From positions 1 through 5,216 of the forward strand of contig CABQJK010000070.1 in NCBI GenBank assembly GCA_902464495.1: 5,216 nt of DNA, in the 5' to 3' direction. The position numbers were made by a program, and so were the translations under genes. The stretch comes from an uncultured Collinsella sp. (GTDB taxonomy: Bacteria; Actinomycetota; Coriobacteriia; Coriobacteriales; Coriobacteriaceae). Below the pieces are notes generated by a model. That model had not been told where the DNA came from. It saw only the letters and a program-made list of their open reading frames with translations, and made no database searches. Below are positions 4,979-5,216 of the stretch, in pieces (the stretch's first letter is position 1; every line of letters starts with the position of its first letter).

Positions 4979-5175
4979 AGATCTTGGACCTTGCCCTTAA
5001 ATGCGACGATGGCGATAATCGCGATCACCACGAGCACGCCGACCAAGATGGCATACTCGGTGGTACCCTGTGCACTCTCCTCCTGCAATAGTTCCTTGGC
5101 GCGCTGACGAACATGTGCCGCCCGGCAAAACGCCCAGCCCTGGACCTTGCCAGCAGCGTCAGTCATCGTGTTCAT
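4942..5175 (-). CDS. flp: Flp-type major pilin (prepilin)
   Basis: This 77-residue prepilin would polymerise into the Flp/Tad pilus on the cell surface. A long leader (1-35) ends in QEESA; it is followed by QGTTEY (36-41) and a hydrophobic helix AILVGVLVVIAIIAIVAF (42-59), then a short polar tail (KGKVQDLWNAISEGINSL), as in Flp/Fap pilins (PF04964). The predicted cleavage at A35/Q36 leaves a mature pilin of 42 residues with glutamate at +5 and tyrosine at +6. Ala replaces the usual Gly at -1. The start has GGGAGG 5 nt upstream; an in-frame ATG at 5166 is a less likely alternative. It is the first complete gene of the segment and is followed by an overlapping reading frame. Confidence 0.9.
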   Translation of the reverse strand: MNTMTDAAGKVQGWAFCRAAHVRQRAKELLQEESAQGTTEYAILVGVLVVIAIIAIVAFKGKVQDLWNAISEGINSL

Positions 5176-5185
5176 GTATTCCTCC

Positions 5186-5216
5186 CTACATCATCCCGCC
5201 TGCTCCCAGCAGCGGG
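5186..5216 (-). CDS. C-terminal tail of an upstream gene (partial)
   Basis: A minus-strand frame entering from the right edge reads PLLGAGGMM and stops at TAG 5186-5188, ten bases before the flp ATG. In Tad loci the gene before a pilin is often a TadB/TadC-type platform protein, and a hydrophobic tail of this kind would fit. Nine codons are too few to identify the family, and the frame itself is only probable because no other sequence is visible. Confidence 0.4.
   Translation of the reverse strand, partial: PLLGAGGMM
5195..5216 (-). repeat. Hairpin just upstream of flp
   Basis: The paired arms are CCCG/CGGG and CTGCT/AGCAG around a 3-nt loop, with one bulged base, giving about nine G-C-rich pairs. 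The stem ends about 20 nt before the flp start and spares its ribosome binding site. It overlaps the putative tail of the upstream gene. No T-run follows, so it is more likely a processing or stability element than a terminator, if it has a function. Confidence 0.4.

Noticed and set aside
1..5216. CRISPR arrays, insertion sequences and integrase or attachment sites
   Set aside because: I saw no regularly spaced direct repeats, transposase-like ORFs, terminal inverted repeats or recombinase motifs in the window.

Overview
The window is a fragment of a GC-rich (roughly 55-60% G+C) bacterial chromosome. Every gene I can support lies on the minus strand, so transcription runs from high to low coordinates. 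A Tad (tight adherence) pilus locus in actinobacterial style, plus the base composition, suggests a high-GC Gram-positive. The closest fit I can suggest is the gut Coriobacteriia (Collinsella-like). That assignment is inference; no rRNA or other taxonomic marker is present.

Region 5216-754 is the distal, substrate-encoding half of a Tad/Flp pilus operon. In transcription order it holds: the last codons of an upstream gene (5216-5186, perhaps a TadB/TadC-type platform protein); an Flp major pilin (5175-4942); a single-pass membrane protein of unknown family (4978-4415); a 72-residue small pilin-like protein (4413-4195); a TadE-like pseudopilin (4259-3723); a 721-residue TadG-like protein with an N-terminal Tad domain and a central cysteine-rich insert (3751-1586); a second TadE-like pseudopilin (1586-1110); and a DUF192 protein (1113-754). 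Neighbouring genes overlap or almost touch throughout, with ATG/TGA, TAATG and GTGA junctions, so this looks like one translationally coupled unit. Four products share the leader pattern E-[ED]-x-A-Q-x-T-x-E ahead of a hydrophobic segment. One prepilin peptidase, encoded outside the window, would be expected to process all four. The platform, ATPase (TadA) and peptidase genes are not here.

Region 753-144 holds a compact two-gene module that resembles a toxin-antitoxin operon: a small toxin-like ORF followed by a CopG/ribbon-helix-helix antitoxin, overlapping by ATGA. The toxin reads as an 88-residue protein from a well-placed ATG with a strong ribosome binding site only if one base of a six-A run is skipped. 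As written, the ATG frame stops after 26 codons. This may be a real lesion, slippage-dependent expression, or a homopolymer sequencing error. A short palindrome lies just upstream and is a candidate operator.

Region 143-1 has no gene inside the window. It contains a strong sigma70-type promoter with an A/T-rich upstream tract, pointing left out of the window, and a perfect short hairpin at the predicted transcript 5' end.

The points most worth a second look are the uniform Ala (not Gly) at the predicted prepilin cleavage site, the AT-richer cysteine/histidine insert in the TadG-like protein, the perfect 14-bp inverted repeat just downstream of flp, and the frameshifted toxin.
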